From Desulfobacterales bacterium (lineage in GTDB: Bacteria; Desulfobacterota; Desulfobacteria; Desulfobacterales; SpSt-501), in NCBI GenBank assembly GCA_025454275.1, contig JALOOS010000003.1, positions 1-29,643 on the forward strand: DNA of 29,643 bases. Reading direction: 5' to 3'. A program made the translations under genes and the position numbers. Under the pieces are notes generated by a model that was not told where the DNA came from, did not search any database, and saw nothing but the letters and a program-made list of their open reading frames with translations. Positions within the stretch are counted from its first letter, which is position 1. Every line of letters starts with the position of its first letter. This document shows, in pieces, positions 13,670-23,809 of this stretch.

Positions 13670-16351
13670 TTAAATCATCCGGCGCTGCTCGAGCTGCAGG
13701 ATGCGCGGGGTGATGAAGATGAGCAGCTCGTTCTTGCTGGTTTCGGTACGCTCGGAGCGGAAGAGCCACCCCAGCGCCGGCAATTTCCGCAGCCCCGGAA
13801 TCCCCTGTTCGGTCAACTTCTTCGTATCCTTCAAAATCCCGCCGATCACGATCGTGTCCCCGTCCTCCACCAGGATTTCGGTCTTGGCCTCGTTGGTGGA
13901 GAGGGCCGGCTCCGGGGCGGTGGGATCGACAACGTCGTTTTTGGTCACGAAGATGTTCATGTTGATGCGCTGGTCCTGGGACACCTTGGGGGTCACCTTC
14001 AGCAGGAGATCCACGTCCTTGAAGCGCACCGTCGCGTTCCCCGATGAATCCCGCTCCAGGTAGGGTACCTCGAGGCCCTGCTTGATCGTGGCCTCCTTGT
14101 TGTTCAGGGTGACGATCTTCGGCGCGGAGATCACCGTCGCCTTGCCTTCCAGCTCGCTGGCCGACAGCTTCGCATCCACGATCGAGATATTGGTCCCGAA
14201 GAGGGTGGAGAAGTTGAACCCGATCTGGTTGTCGGTCCGGAAGGTGGTCGGGACGTTGTTGGCCTGGAGCGTGGTGGGACCCGTCCTCAGCGCGCCGCCG
14301 ATCTTGAAGGCATCGATGGTGATGGTGCCCCAGTCGAAACCGATTTCGCGGTTGAAGCTGCTGTTGGCCTCCACGATCCGCGCCTCGATGATCACCTGGG
14401 GGGTCACCCGGTCGATCTTCGCCACAATGGTCTTGGCCTGGCGCACCTTCTCGGGAATATCGGTGAAGATGATCTGGTTGTTGCGTTCATCGACGCTCGC
14501 CTTGCCCCGGTTCGGCGTGAGGATGGTGTTCAGCGTCGGCAGGATCTCGGTCTTGGCGTTGGAGTAGTTGACGGGGATGTACTCGGTGACGAGGGGCTCG
14601 CCCTCCTCCTCCTGTTTGCGGGAGTCCTGCTCGGCTTTGAGCTGGGCCTGGCGCAGCTTCTCCTCCTGCTGGAGGGTGGCGACGGAAGCGATCCGAATGA
14701 TGTCGCCTTCCCAGGTCATCCCCAACTGGTTCATCTTCAGGACGAGATCCAGCACCTGGTCCCATGGCACGGGCTTTTGCAAAGCCAGAGTGACTTTGCC
14801 TGTCACGCCCTTGTCGATCGCGAAATTCTTGCCGCTGATTTCCTGGAGAATCCGGAAGACGTTCTTGATGTCGGTGTCATAGAAATCGAGTGCGATCTTC
14901 TCCCCGGTGTAGACTTTTTCGCGCTCCCCGGTATCGGGGTTCACCGCCACGACGGATCTGGCGGGTGCGCTCACCGGCACGGGCGTCGCGGTCTTGGCGG
15001 CGACCGGAACGGGCGCGGCCGCGGAAAGGGCCGAGGATCGCCACGCCGGAGGCTGGGCATCTTCGAACGGCTTCGGCGGAATGCTCGAGCCGGCGAACCG
15101 GATGCGGATCACGTTGCCGACCTGCTCAGCGTCGTAGGCGACGGCCTCGCGCAGATCGATGGCCACGACGGCAGCCGACTTCCCCTGGGACGGAGTGGCC
15201 CGGTCCACCGCACTGCTGAAGCGGGTCGTGATCAGGGGCCGCAAGTGATGCGGGGGGACGGAGGTGTTGAACAGTTTCACGGTCACGCGCGTGTCCCCCT
15301 CCTTGGCGATCTCGTAGGGGACCGGCCGTGTCGTCCCGATGAGCAGGGTGGAGGCGGTGTCCTCCTCTCCGGCAAATTCCATGCGGTTGATTTGGGCGGG
15401 CGCACCGGAGGCGCTTTCAGCGCGCGGCCGAGGGGCGGCCGGGGCCGGGCCGGAGGCGAGCACCGCCGGCCGGGCGGCGGGAAGATCACCCACCCGAATC
15501 GCCAGGCCGTCCTCCGCCGGGTCGGCCAGATACTGGTTCAAGAAGGGTTTCTGGGTCTCAATGACGACCCGCACCTTGTCGGGGTAGCCCAGGTAACGCA
15601 CGCGGCTGACGGGACCGCCCGCAACCGGAATGCGCTGCTCGGTCTTGGCCGTGGTCCGCACCGAGGGGATGTCGAAGACGATGCGCGGCGATCCGTCAGT
15701 GAGTGCGAAGGCTTTGTAGTCGCGCAGGGTCCCGTCCGCTTCGATCCGGATCAGGGTGCCCTCGGGTCCGGAGGCGGCGGTCACGGCCCGGATCTCGGTG
15801 GCCGGCCTCCATGCAGACATGTCCGGCGGCGAGCTGACCGCGGGCGCCGGGGGGGCGGCCACATCGGACTCTTTGACCGGGGAGGCGGAAAGTTCAGTGC
15901 GCGGCGCCGCAGCCCTGGCGAAAGCGATTTTCAAGCCGCTTTCTTCCGGAACCAGATCATAGGGGACATCCCGCTTGAGCTCGATAAGGATGCGGGCGGC
16001 CGGCCCGCCCTCACTCACCACGGTGGTCCGGATGAGGCTGACGGTGTCGTTTTCGGGCGGCAGGTAGCTGGCCTGCAGGTTGTCGAGCATCGCACCCGGA
16101 AATGTGAACTGCATTCCCAATGGGGACTCCTGCCGGAGCGCGGTATAGCTCAACGGTTGGCTGCCCTTGACGGTCACGTAGAAATTGGCCGAGTCCTCGC
16201 TCGTCAGAATGTCGGTGATCTGAGCAAGCGGCTCCGCCGTTTTGACCTGGCTGGACCCCTGGGAGGCGCAGCCGGTCAGGCCGGCAGTCAGGAGCAGGAG
16301 GGCAAAAAAGAGGAACAAACGGTTTTTGAAATGGCGGTCGGTCGTCATCAC
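13670..16351 (-). CDS. pilQ: Type IV pilus secretin PilQ
   Basis: Outer-membrane channel through which the type IV pilus passes. It is 893 aa. The signal sequence ends in a lipobox-like 'LTGC' (C28), so it may be lipidated. There are three AMIN-like beta domains at roughly 40-145, 185-295 and 320-425 that bind peptidoglycan, Ala/Pro linkers between them, then the STN domain ('IALDFYDTDIKNVFRILQEI'), an N1 domain ('SVDERNNQIIFTDIPEKVRQ') and the secretin barrel ('VIIEARIVEANSSFNREIGF' through 'ILVEDGDTIVIGGILKDT' to 'LLIFITPRIL'). The ATG overlaps the pilP stop. Last gene of the leftward pil operon, ending at the shared terminator. Confidence 0.97.
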   Translation of the reverse strand: MMTTDRHFKNRLFLFFALLLLTAGLTGCASQGSSQVKTAEPLAQITDILTSEDSANFYVTVKGSQPLSYTALRQESPLGMQFTFPGAMLDNLQASYLPPENDTVSLIRTTVVSEGGPAARILIELKRDVPYDLVPEESGLKIAFARAAAPRTELSASPVKESDVAAPPAPAVSSPPDMSAWRPATEIRAVTAASGPEGTLIRIEADGTLRDYKAFALTDGSPRIVFDIPSVRTTAKTEQRIPVAGGPVSRVRYLGYPDKVRVVIETQKPFLNQYLADPAEDGLAIRVGDLPAARPAVLASGPAPAAPRPRAESASGAPAQINRMEFAGEEDTASTLLIGTTRPVPYEIAKEGDTRVTVKLFNTSVPPHHLRPLITTRFSSAVDRATPSQGKSAAVVAIDLREAVAYDAEQVGNVIRIRFAGSSIPPKPFEDAQPPAWRSSALSAAAPVPVAAKTATPVPVSAPARSVVAVNPDTGEREKVYTGEKIALDFYDTDIKNVFRILQEISGKNFAIDKGVTGKVTLALQKPVPWDQVLDLVLKMNQLGMTWEGDIIRIASVATLQQEEKLRQAQLKAEQDSRKQEEEGEPLVTEYIPVNYSNAKTEILPTLNTILTPNRGKASVDERNNQIIFTDIPEKVRQAKTIVAKIDRVTPQVIIEARIVEANSSFNREIGFDWGTITIDAFKIGGALRTGPTTLQANNVPTTFRTDNQIGFNFSTLFGTNISIVDAKLSASELEGKATVISAPKIVTLNNKEATIKQGLEVPYLERDSSGNATVRFKDVDLLLKVTPKVSQDQRINMNIFVTKNDVVDPTAPEPALSTNEAKTEILVEDGDTIVIGGILKDTKKLTEQGIPGLRKLPALGWLFRSERTETSKNELLIFITPRILQLEQRRMI

Positions 16352-17091
16352 AGCTCTCCAGGGGGCTTCGGCAGGGTTATTTCCTTTTTTTGGATGATGG
16401 TTTTGCCATAGACATCTTCGAATTCTTCCTCGATCAGGACTTTGCCGTCCTGAATGCCCACGACTTTGCCCGAATTGAGCCCGATGAGGGTTCCGGTCCG
16501 GATAAGGTAGCCTTTACCGGAGGACTCCTCCACCATCGCACGGTTGCCGGTCGGAGCGGCGATGATGGCCACCAGCTTCAACTGGCCTACATCGAGCCTC
16601 TCCAGCGGGGTCTTCGGCCGGCTCGGGTCGGTTTTGGAGCGGACCCTCGCCACTGCCGCCGCCGCAGGTTCATCCTTCACCAGCGGCAGAAAGGGATCCA
16701 CCTTCCCCTTCGGGTCATAGGGCGCCGGTACCTTGATGTTCAGAAGGGCCGCCACCTGGGATTCGGTCGCCTCCGGCCCCTTGTCCACCGCGGCCGGGGC
16801 CGGGGCGGGCGTCACCGGGGCCGGAGCGGCAGCAGCCGCGGGCGGCGCCGGGGCCGGCGGAGCGGCGGGGGACGGTTCGGGTTTCGGCGGCGTGCCGTCC
16901 GCAGCGGCCGGGGCGGACGCCGCGGTAGGGGCCGAAGCGGGGGCCGGTGCCGGGTCGGCCTTGGCCGTCACCTTTTTCCGGACGGCCGGGGACTGAGCGG
17001 CCTTCTGGGGCGAATCGTCACAGCCTCCCCACAGGAGCACGGCGGCCGTGAGGCAACACACGATACATAGGATGTCAAGGCTCTTTTTCAT
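16348..17091 (-). CDS. pilP: Type IV pilus inner-membrane lipoprotein PilP
   Basis: Links the inner-membrane PilM/N/O platform to PilQ. From ATG 17091 it has 247 aa. It starts with 'MKKSLDILCIVCCLTAAVLL' and a cysteine at 24 ('WGGC', an atypical lipobox because of the tryptophan). Residues about 35-120 are a long Ala/Pro-rich linker, expected to cross the periplasm. The globular PilP domain follows: 'KVPAPYDPKGKVDPFLPL', 'TPLERLDVGQLKLVAIIAAP', 'AMVEESSGKGYLIRTGTLIG', 'VLIEEEFEDVYG'. The frame is open up to 17154 but that start lies in pilO and would bury the signal sequence. The stop overlaps the pilQ start. Confidence 0.94.
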   Translation of the reverse strand: MKKSLDILCIVCCLTAAVLLWGGCDDSPQKAAQSPAVRKKVTAKADPAPAPASAPTAASAPAAADGTPPKPEPSPAAPPAPAPPAAAAAPAPVTPAPAPAAVDKGPEATESQVAALLNIKVPAPYDPKGKVDPFLPLVKDEPAAAAVARVRSKTDPSRPKTPLERLDVGQLKLVAIIAAPTGNRAMVEESSGKGYLIRTGTLIGLNSGKVVGIQDGKVLIEEEFEDVYGKTIIQKKEITLPKPPGEL

Positions 17092-17122
17092 AATCGGCTG
17101 TTCGACGTGGTTTGCGATCCTG

Positions 17123-17803
17123 TTAGGGTTTCTTTTTGGCAGGGCTGCTTTCACCCTTGGCCGGCGCCGGCTTGGCGCCCGGCTTGCCCGCGGGCGCCTG
17201 TTTTTCCGGAGGCGGATCGATGAATTTATAGGTCACCGCCGTGCAGGCCGCATTGAGGTCCCGGCTATCCTTGGTCGGGCTGATGCTGATATTGTTGATG
17301 TTGACGATCCGCGAGAGCCGCGCGACCTTGTCGAAGAATAGGGCCAGGTTGTGGTAGTCCCCGCGGATGTTCATGGCCACCGGGATCTCCGCGTAGAATT
17401 CGCGGGGGGATTCCGCCTTGGGCTCGAAGAGGAGAAACTCCAACCCCACCTCCTGGCCCGACTTGGAGATGCTGGTCAGAAGGGCCGGAATCTCCTGCTT
17501 TTCCGGCAGTGCCCGCATGGCGATCTTGAACTGCGCCTCGGCCTCCTGCATCTTGGCCTGAAATTTTTCGAGCTCCGCCGCGTTGATCTTGGCCGTGGCC
17601 AGCTGCTTCTCCAGGGTCTGGAGTTTCGCATCCAGCTTTTCGATCTGCTCCCACTGGTCGAGGAAGAAAAACCAGGTGGCCGCACCGATCAACAGGGCGC
17701 ACAGGCCGCCGACGATGGCGATGCGCTGCCAGAGAACGAGCTGTTCGAACTTCTCCAAAAACTGATTGCCGGATTTGGGAACCGCCTGCTCTTTTGCGTC
17801 CAT
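17123..17803 (-). CDS. pilO: Type IV pilus assembly protein PilO
   Basis: Inner-membrane partner of PilN; the two form a periplasmic heterodimer that holds PilP. It is 226 aa. A short cytoplasmic tail is followed by one transmembrane helix ('IAIVGGLCALLIGAATWFFF', about 28-47), a long coiled coil ('WEQIEKLDAKLQTLEKQLAT' onwards) and the ferredoxin-like domain ('ALLTSISKSGQEVGLEFLLF', 'IPVAMNIRGDYHNLALFFDK'). The Lys/Pro/Ala-rich C-terminal tail (about 195-226) is probably flexible. The start overlaps the pilN stop by one base. Confidence 0.95.
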   Translation of the reverse strand: MDAKEQAVPKSGNQFLEKFEQLVLWQRIAIVGGLCALLIGAATWFFFLDQWEQIEKLDAKLQTLEKQLATAKINAAELEKFQAKMQEAEAQFKIAMRALPEKQEIPALLTSISKSGQEVGLEFLLFEPKAESPREFYAEIPVAMNIRGDYHNLALFFDKVARLSRIVNINNISISPTKDSRDLNAACTAVTYKFIDPPPEKQAPAGKPGAKPAPAKGESSPAKKKP

Positions 17804-18393
17804 TACTTTTTCGCCTTGAGGGGTGCGGAGGCCGGGGCCTCTCCGGGGTTAACCTGTTTCTTGGTGCTGATGATCTCGAAACTCTTGAGCGGGGTCTTCT
17901 GCAGCTCCACCTGCTTGACGTTGCGGAGGCTGACCGTCGAGAACAACCCGGTTCCCTCCAGCCGGAGCATGAAATCCGCGACGGTCTTGTCATCCATCGC
18001 CATGCCGGTGATGGTGAGAGAGGTCACGTTGCTGTCCAGCTTGGTGAACCACATGCGCTTTTCGATGACGGCCTGGGTCAGGATGTCGAGCAACAGGACC
18101 GGTTCGTAGCGGCTGGCCTCCAGGGCGCGAATGACATCGAGCTTTTTGTTGAGGGTATCCAGTTTTTTCTTGATCTCGGCGATTTCCTTATTGATCTTAT
18201 CGTATTTTTCCAGCTCCGCCTGGGTGACCTTGATCCGATCGTTCAGATCGCTGACCCGGGAGTCCAGGAACAGGTAAACTCCCAGGATCGCCACCAGGGC
18301 CAGCCCCACGGTCAAGATCGAGATCGACAGCTGGCGCCGGATGTTTTCCTTCTTACGCGCAGACCGGAAGGGAAGCAGATTGATGCGTATCAT
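17803..18393 (-). CDS. pilN: Type IV pilus assembly protein PilN
   Basis: Inner-membrane protein whose cytoplasmic N-terminus docks on PilM. It is 196 aa. The 'IRINLLPFR' motif at 2-10 is the PilM-binding INLLP signature. One transmembrane helix ('SILTVGLALVAILGVYLFL', about 25-43), a coiled coil rich in Lys/Glu/Asp and a PilN-type domain ('LLLDILTQAVIEKRMWFTKL', 'LTITGMAMDDKTVADFMLRL') follow. ATG 18393 overlaps the pilM stop by four bases. Confidence 0.96.
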   Translation of the reverse strand: MIRINLLPFRSARKKENIRRQLSISILTVGLALVAILGVYLFLDSRVSDLNDRIKVTQAELEKYDKINKEIAEIKKKLDTLNKKLDVIRALEASRYEPVLLLDILTQAVIEKRMWFTKLDSNVTSLTITGMAMDDKTVADFMLRLEGTGLFSTVSLRNVKQVELQKTPLKSFEIISTKKQVNPGEAPASAPLKAKK

Positions 18394-19445
18394 TTGTCGT
18401 CCACTCTTCTGAGGGCCAATCCCATCGCGATGGCGGCTTGGGGGCCGATTTGTCGGATGTATTCCGGTTCAAAACTCTTCTCGTCGACGTTGAACCCGTT
18501 GAAGGGGTTGAGGGTTTCCACCGGGGCGGAGGCCTCGGAGGCGAGCAGCTTTCGGAACTCGGCGATGTTGGCCCCGCCGCCGCTCAGGATGATGCGCTTG
18601 ATCTGGTCGTCGGGGTAGTTGGTGTAGAAGAAATCAAGGGCCCGCCGGATTTCGGTGCACCAGTCCGTCACGACCGCGGAGATGATCTGCCGCCGCTCGT
18701 CGGCGGGCAGTTTCTTGTTCTCCTCACCGAACTTGATCAGCTCGGCCTGGTCATAGGTGCAGTCCAACAGGGACATGATCTTCTGGTTGATCTGGATGCA
18801 CCCCAGGGCCACATCCCGCATGAACACCGAGGAGTTGTCCTTCAGAATGTTGAGGGAGGTCTTGCTGGCGCCGATATCGATCAGGGCGACGTTTTCCCCC
18901 TGGATGTCGTAGTTCGCCTCGTAGATGTTCTGCAGGGCGAACGCCTCGACATCGACCACGCAGGGGTTCAGCCCCGCCAGCGTGACCAGGTTGACGTAGT
19001 CGTTGACCATCTCCTTTTTGGCCGCTACCAGAAAGACGTTCATCTGGCCGGCATTGTTCTCGGCCTCCCCGAGGATCTGGAAATCGAGGTTCACATCGCT
19101 GATGTCGAAGGGGATGTATTGTTCGGCCTCGAAATGAATGGTCTCCTGAAGCTGGGCTTCGGGCATGGTCTGGACGTTGATCTTCTTGACGATGACCGAG
19201 TAGCCCCCGATGGAGACGGCCACGTTGGTCTCCTTGACATTGGCCGTCTTGAACAACTGCCGGATGATTTGAGCCACCGTGTCCGGATCGCTGATGGCGC
19301 CATCGGTGATGGCGCCCGGGGGGATGTCCGCCATCCCGAACCGCTTGAGCCTGCGACCGTTTTTGGTGTCGCTGATCTCGGCGACTTTCACCGCGCGGGA
19401 TCCGATGTCGAGACCGACCAGGATGTCCTTTTTTCCGAATAGCAT
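18390..19445 (-). CDS. pilM: Type IV pilus assembly ATPase-fold protein PilM
   Basis: Cytoplasmic actin/FtsA-like protein that anchors the pilus machine at the inner membrane. From ATG 19445 it has 351 aa. A TTG at 19457 would add four residues, but the AAGGA ribosome site would then touch the start codon. ATP-fold motifs are 'ILVGLDIGSRAVKVAEI' near the start, 'ALIDIGASKTSLNIL' in the middle and 'RIILSGGGANIAEFRKLL' near the C-terminus. It overlaps the 3' end of nothing and starts 8 bases after the HTH regulator's stop, so it belongs to the same operon. Confidence 0.96.
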   Translation of the reverse strand: MLFGKKDILVGLDIGSRAVKVAEISDTKNGRRLKRFGMADIPPGAITDGAISDPDTVAQIIRQLFKTANVKETNVAVSIGGYSVIVKKINVQTMPEAQLQETIHFEAEQYIPFDISDVNLDFQILGEAENNAGQMNVFLVAAKKEMVNDYVNLVTLAGLNPCVVDVEAFALQNIYEANYDIQGENVALIDIGASKTSLNILKDNSSVFMRDVALGCIQINQKIMSLLDCTYDQAELIKFGEENKKLPADERRQIISAVVTDWCTEIRRALDFFYTNYPDDQIKRIILSGGGANIAEFRKLLASEASAPVETLNPFNGFNVDEKSFEPEYIRQIGPQAAIAMGLALRRVDDK

Positions 19446-19453
19446 GGGATTTT

Positions 19454-19651
19454 TCAATCCTTGAAGAGTTTGGGTTTATCCGAGAGCCGCATCCCCAGAG
19501 CCAGCAGGATCTTGCGTTGGGTCTCCAGGCGGCAGGGCAGGCCTCTTTCGATCCGGGATATGGTGATGGGGGAGACATTGGCCTGCCGGGCCAGTTCGGT
19601 TTTGCTCATCAGCATCGATTCGCGTACTTCGCGGAGGTTGTTCTTCATCAT
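19454..19651 (-). CDS. Small XRE-family HTH regulator heading the pil operon
   Basis: 65 aa when started at ATG 19651 (a second ATG follows at 19648). Almost the whole protein is one Cro/CI-type helix-turn-helix: 'MKNNLREVRESMLMSKTELA', recognition region 'ANVSPITISRIERG', and the tail 'LETQRKILLALGMRLSDKPK'. Very similar short proteins precede pilM in other Desulfobacterota as I recall them, so this is likely a local regulator of pilus genes. A longer reading to 19741 from TTG adds a Cys-rich, unconvincing N-terminus. The ribosome site before 19651 is weak. See the direct-repeat feature at 19751-19789 for a possible operator. Confidence 0.85.
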   Translation of the reverse strand: MMKNNLREVRESMLMSKTELARQANVSPITISRIERGLPCRLETQRKILLALGMRLSDKPKLFKD

Positions 19652-19750
19652 CGTTCGGACCGGCGTCCCACCCGGGGGCAAGGCATCGCCGCGGAGTGTC
19701 TGAACAGCTTCATTTTCACATAAAAAGGAGCAAAAGTCCAAAATTAAGGG

Positions 19751-19789
19751 TAATTATGCTAAGTTAATATAAATTGAGACTAATTATGC
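19751..19789. promoter_or_regulatory. Direct repeats TAATTATGC, 30 bp apart, upstream of the HTH-pil operon
   Basis: TAATTATGC occurs at 19751-19759 and again at 19781-19789, exactly 30 bp from start to start, close to three helical turns. Both lie in a strikingly AT-rich pocket (about 19690-19790) about 100 bases before the HTH regulator start. The layout suits two copies of a regulator binding on one face of the DNA. I could not define a convincing -35/-10 pair here. Confidence 0.45.
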
Positions 19790-20220
19790 CGATGCCGCTC
19801 ATGGTACCGCCAACTGCGTGCTTGCATCCTACAACAAAGGTTTCAACCGGATTCGCCGCCTGCCGCGGCTTTCGGGTGGAGGCTCGATTCGTTTTGTCGC
19901 CGCACGGCCGCCTGCTCCCGTAACAAGCAATTTCTGAGCCAGAATCTTTTCCAATTGCCCTGAGCATCGTCATCGACCGCATAAATTCGTTTGAATCAAA
20001 CCGGTTGCAGCGGTACCGATCCAATTCTCGCCTGGGGTGACCGGGCCGGCTCCCGCCGGCAGGTTGCAGCACCATGCGTCAAATTTTTGAAATCGCTGTT
20101 TCCAACCCGTTAGGCCCCTCAGATTCCGTTCGGGCCGGCCTCAGCAGGGCGCCGCTCTCTTTGCCTTCAGTGCGGTTATCGGCCCTGTCCCTGAAATCTT
20201 TAACGGAAAATGCGGCCCGC

Positions 20221-20249
20221 TTGAAACGCGCGGGATTCGCTTCTATACT
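20221..20249 (+). promoter_or_regulatory. Sigma-70 promoter for the kinase-regulator pair
   Basis: TTGAAA (20221-20226), exactly 17 bases, TATACT (20244-20249). Both boxes differ from consensus at only one or two positions. The predicted start near 20256 gives a leader of about 23 bases with GGAG 9 bases before the ATG at 20279. Confidence 0.7.
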
Positions 20250-20278
20250 CAGCAAGTTCACTTCACGGAGACCCGTTC

Positions 20279-21718
20279 ATGTCCGCACGCCATCGGCCGC
20301 TATCAGAGGAAAAAATCAAACCGTTCCGGCTGGTCAAGTATTTCACCTTTTCCGGCCTGGTCGTCATCTTTCTGGTCACCCTCATCATGACCATCCTGAA
20401 CACCCATTGGGTCAAGACCATGCAGCGCCAGAAAAGCGAGGAGTATGCCCATGCGCTGGTCGAAAACCTCAACCACCAGGTGTTCCTGCAATTCATCGTG
20501 CCGACCGGCATCAAGTTCGGCCGCGTTCAGCTCCGCAATCCCGACCAGTTCGAACGGATGGACACCGTGGTCCGCAGCACCCTGCACAGCTTCAAAATCA
20601 AGGATCTCAATATCTACAGCATGGCCAACACCATCTCTTACAGCTTCGATGAGCAGCGGGTCGGGGTGGTCACGGTCGGGGGTGCCGCATTGGAACAGGC
20701 CAAGCTGGGCCGATCTTCATCGAAGCTCATCCAAAGCGGCAGCTTTCTTGAGATTCTGCTGGGGTTTCCACGCGAGGTGCAATTGGTGACCTACGCCCCG
20801 CTGCGCTGGGAGGAGCCCTTCGGCCGGATCACCGACACGGTGTTGGGTGTCATCGAAATCGTCCAGGATCTTTCCGACGACTATCAGACCATCTACCGTA
20901 TCCAGATTCTCGTGGTCATCACCAGCACCATCCTGATGGGCGCCCTCTTCACCGTGCTCCTGTTTGTCGTCAAGCGCGGGGAGAGCATCATCGAACGGCG
21001 CGCCGATGAGCGGCTGCAGCTCAAAGAGCAGCTCAACCGGGCCGAAAAGCTCTCGGCCATGGGGGAGATGGTGGCCAGCATCTCCCATGAGATCCGCAAC
21101 CCCCTCGGCATCATCCGCAGCTCGGCCGAGCTGCTCAAAAAAAAGGTGATGCAGGTCGACCCGGCCAACCCCATGCCGGACATCATCATCGAAGAGGCCA
21201 CCCGCCTGAACGGGATCATCACCGACTTCATCAATTACGCCCGCCCCCGCCTGCCCAAGCCGAGCGCCTGCCGGGTGGAGGAGGTCATCGAGAAGATCGT
21301 GGCCTTTCTGGCACCTCAGATCGAAGAGAAGCGCTGCACGATCCGCAAGGACTACCGCCACCCGCTGCCCGAGGTCCTGGCCGACGCCCCCATGCTGCAC
21401 CAATCCCTGCTCAACCTCCTCATCAACGCCATGCAGGCCATGCCGGAGGGCGGTGAAATCGGCGTCACGCTTTATGTCACCGACCACGGGCTGACCCTCG
21501 ACATCGAGGACGAGGGGGGCGGCATCCCCGTGGAACTCCTGGACAAGATCTGGGACCCCTTCTTCACCACCAAGGACAAGGGCACCGGACTCGGGCTGGG
21601 GATCGTGAAGAACATCATCGAGGCCCACGGGGGGCGGATCGGGATCGCCAACCGCGAGCCCCGCGGAGCGCGGGCGACAGTGACCCTGCCGCTGCGGCCG
21701 GCGGAGGGCAGGGGGTAA
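20279..21718 (+). CDS. Membrane sensor histidine kinase, NtrB/AtoS-like
   Basis: 479 aa. One transmembrane helix at about 22-40, a periplasmic sensor region of about 160 residues with no family I can name, a second transmembrane helix at about 208-231, a short signalling helix, then the HisKA domain with the phospho-accepting H270 in 'MVASISHEIRNPLGIIRSSA'. The ATPase domain has the N-box 'LLNLLINAMQAMPEGG', G1 'DEGGGIP', F-box 'FFTTKDKGTGLGLGIVKNII'. The partner regulator starts two bases after the stop. The type resembles AtoS/ZraS/NtrB kinases that work with sigma-54 regulators. Two-helix topology differs from PilS, which usually has several helices, although the neighbouring pil operon invites that comparison. 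Confidence 0.95.
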   Translation: MSARHRPLSEEKIKPFRLVKYFTFSGLVVIFLVTLIMTILNTHWVKTMQRQKSEEYAHALVENLNHQVFLQFIVPTGIKFGRVQLRNPDQFERMDTVVRSTLHSFKIKDLNIYSMANTISYSFDEQRVGVVTVGGAALEQAKLGRSSSKLIQSGSFLEILLGFPREVQLVTYAPLRWEEPFGRITDTVLGVIEIVQDLSDDYQTIYRIQILVVITSTILMGALFTVLLFVVKRGESIIERRADERLQLKEQLNRAEKLSAMGEMVASISHEIRNPLGIIRSSAELLKKKVMQVDPANPMPDIIIEEATRLNGIITDFINYARPRLPKPSACRVEEVIEKIVAFLAPQIEEKRCTIRKDYRHPLPEVLADAPMLHQSLLNLLINAMQAMPEGGEIGVTLYVTDHGLTLDIEDEGGGIPVELLDKIWDPFFTTKDKGTGLGLGIVKNIIEAHGGRIGIANREPRGARATVTLPLRPAEGRG

Positions 21719-21720
21719 CC

Positions 21721-23092
<1,372 letters not shown>

Positions 23093-23103
<11 letters not shown>

Positions 23104-23782
23104 CCTGCTCCTTGACCAGGGCGGCGTAAGTCGAGTTCGGGTGGTCGGAGAGGATCCGCTGAAATAGCGCCCGGCTCTTTTCCGAATCTCCCAGGCGGGC
23201 ATAGAGCCGGCCCAACTCGTAGAGCACCCCGTCCGCGAGGCGCGGGTCGGCCCCCGCAAGGGCCGTTTCGAAAGTGCGGGCGGCGCCCGCCGCGTCCCCG
23301 AGCGCGGCCTGGGTGTAGGCCAGGCTCTTGATCACCTGAAACCGGATCAGCGGAAATTCGCCGAAGCGGTCGAGCAGCGCCCGGTAGTGGACAGCCGCCT
23401 TTTCGAAATCACCGGCCTCGTAGAGCAGGTTCGCATAGACCAGCCGCGCCGCATCCGCGTTGGACCGGCTTCCGTAGGAGGCGATGATGCGCTGGAAATC
23501 ATCCGCTACCCCCTGGAGAGCGGCCGCCGCCGTCCCGCCTGAGCGCAGGCGCTCGTGTTTGGCGAGCGCCTGCTCAAGCAGCGCCCCGGCCTGGGCTTCC
23601 TGACGGTGGACATAATAGCGGTAGCCGGAGAAGAGGGCGGCGGCGGCCAGCAGGCCGACCACACCGATCAGGATGGCGTTTTGGTAGGCCGTGGCCAACG
23701 CCAGCAGCCGGGTCGACCAGGTGAGGACCGCATCCGGCTCTTTCAGAAGTTCCTTGCGGGATTTTTTTTTGGCTGCCGCCAC
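23093..23782 (-). CDS. Membrane-anchored TPR protein, YfgM-like
   Basis: 229 aa. A lysine-rich N-terminus in the cytoplasm ('MAAAKKKSRKELLKEPD'), one transmembrane helix at about 36-54, then helical repeats in the periplasm ('ARLVYANLLYEAGDFEKAAV', 'SLAYTQAALGDAAGAARTF', 'LYELGRLYARLGDSEKSRAL'). This is the TPR_21/YfgM architecture. In E. coli YfgM binds PpiD and helps proteins leaving the Sec channel; whether this one does so is inference. It ends with a short 'YAALVKEQVSF' tail. Last gene of the leftward FmdB-Fur unit, 27 bases after the PfkB gene, and its 3' end overlaps the response regulator by 11 bases. Confidence 0.85.
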
Positions 23783-23809
23783 AACGCCTCCTTCACACGC
23801 TCCGAGCCT

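Larger units (their letters stand above)
19742..20278. other. 537-bp region without a supportable gene
   Basis: It lies between the leftward HTH-pil operon and the rightward histidine kinase. The open frames across it (for example 103 aa leftward ending at 19764, and the 5' part of a frame starting at 20074) lack ribosome sites and have compositions unlike the neighbours. It holds the direct repeats at 19751-19789 and the kinase promoter at 20221-20249. No tRNA, hairpin terminator or sigma-54 site with both GG and GC elements correctly spaced was convincing. Confidence 0.6.

Noticed and set aside
14777..16411. 544-aa rightward frame opposite pilQ
   Set aside because: Antisense shadow of a Pro/Ala-rich, GC-rich gene; His/Gly/Arg-rich with no motif.
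19764..20075. 103-aa leftward open frame in the gene-free region
   Set aside because: No ribosome site, covers the AT-rich direct repeats, and composition is unlike the real genes.
19800..20100. Sigma-54 promoter for the pil operon or the kinase gene
   Set aside because: TTGCA-like elements at about 20004 and 20064 have no GG at the right distance, and one minus-strand GG-N10-GC match is too weak elsewhere.
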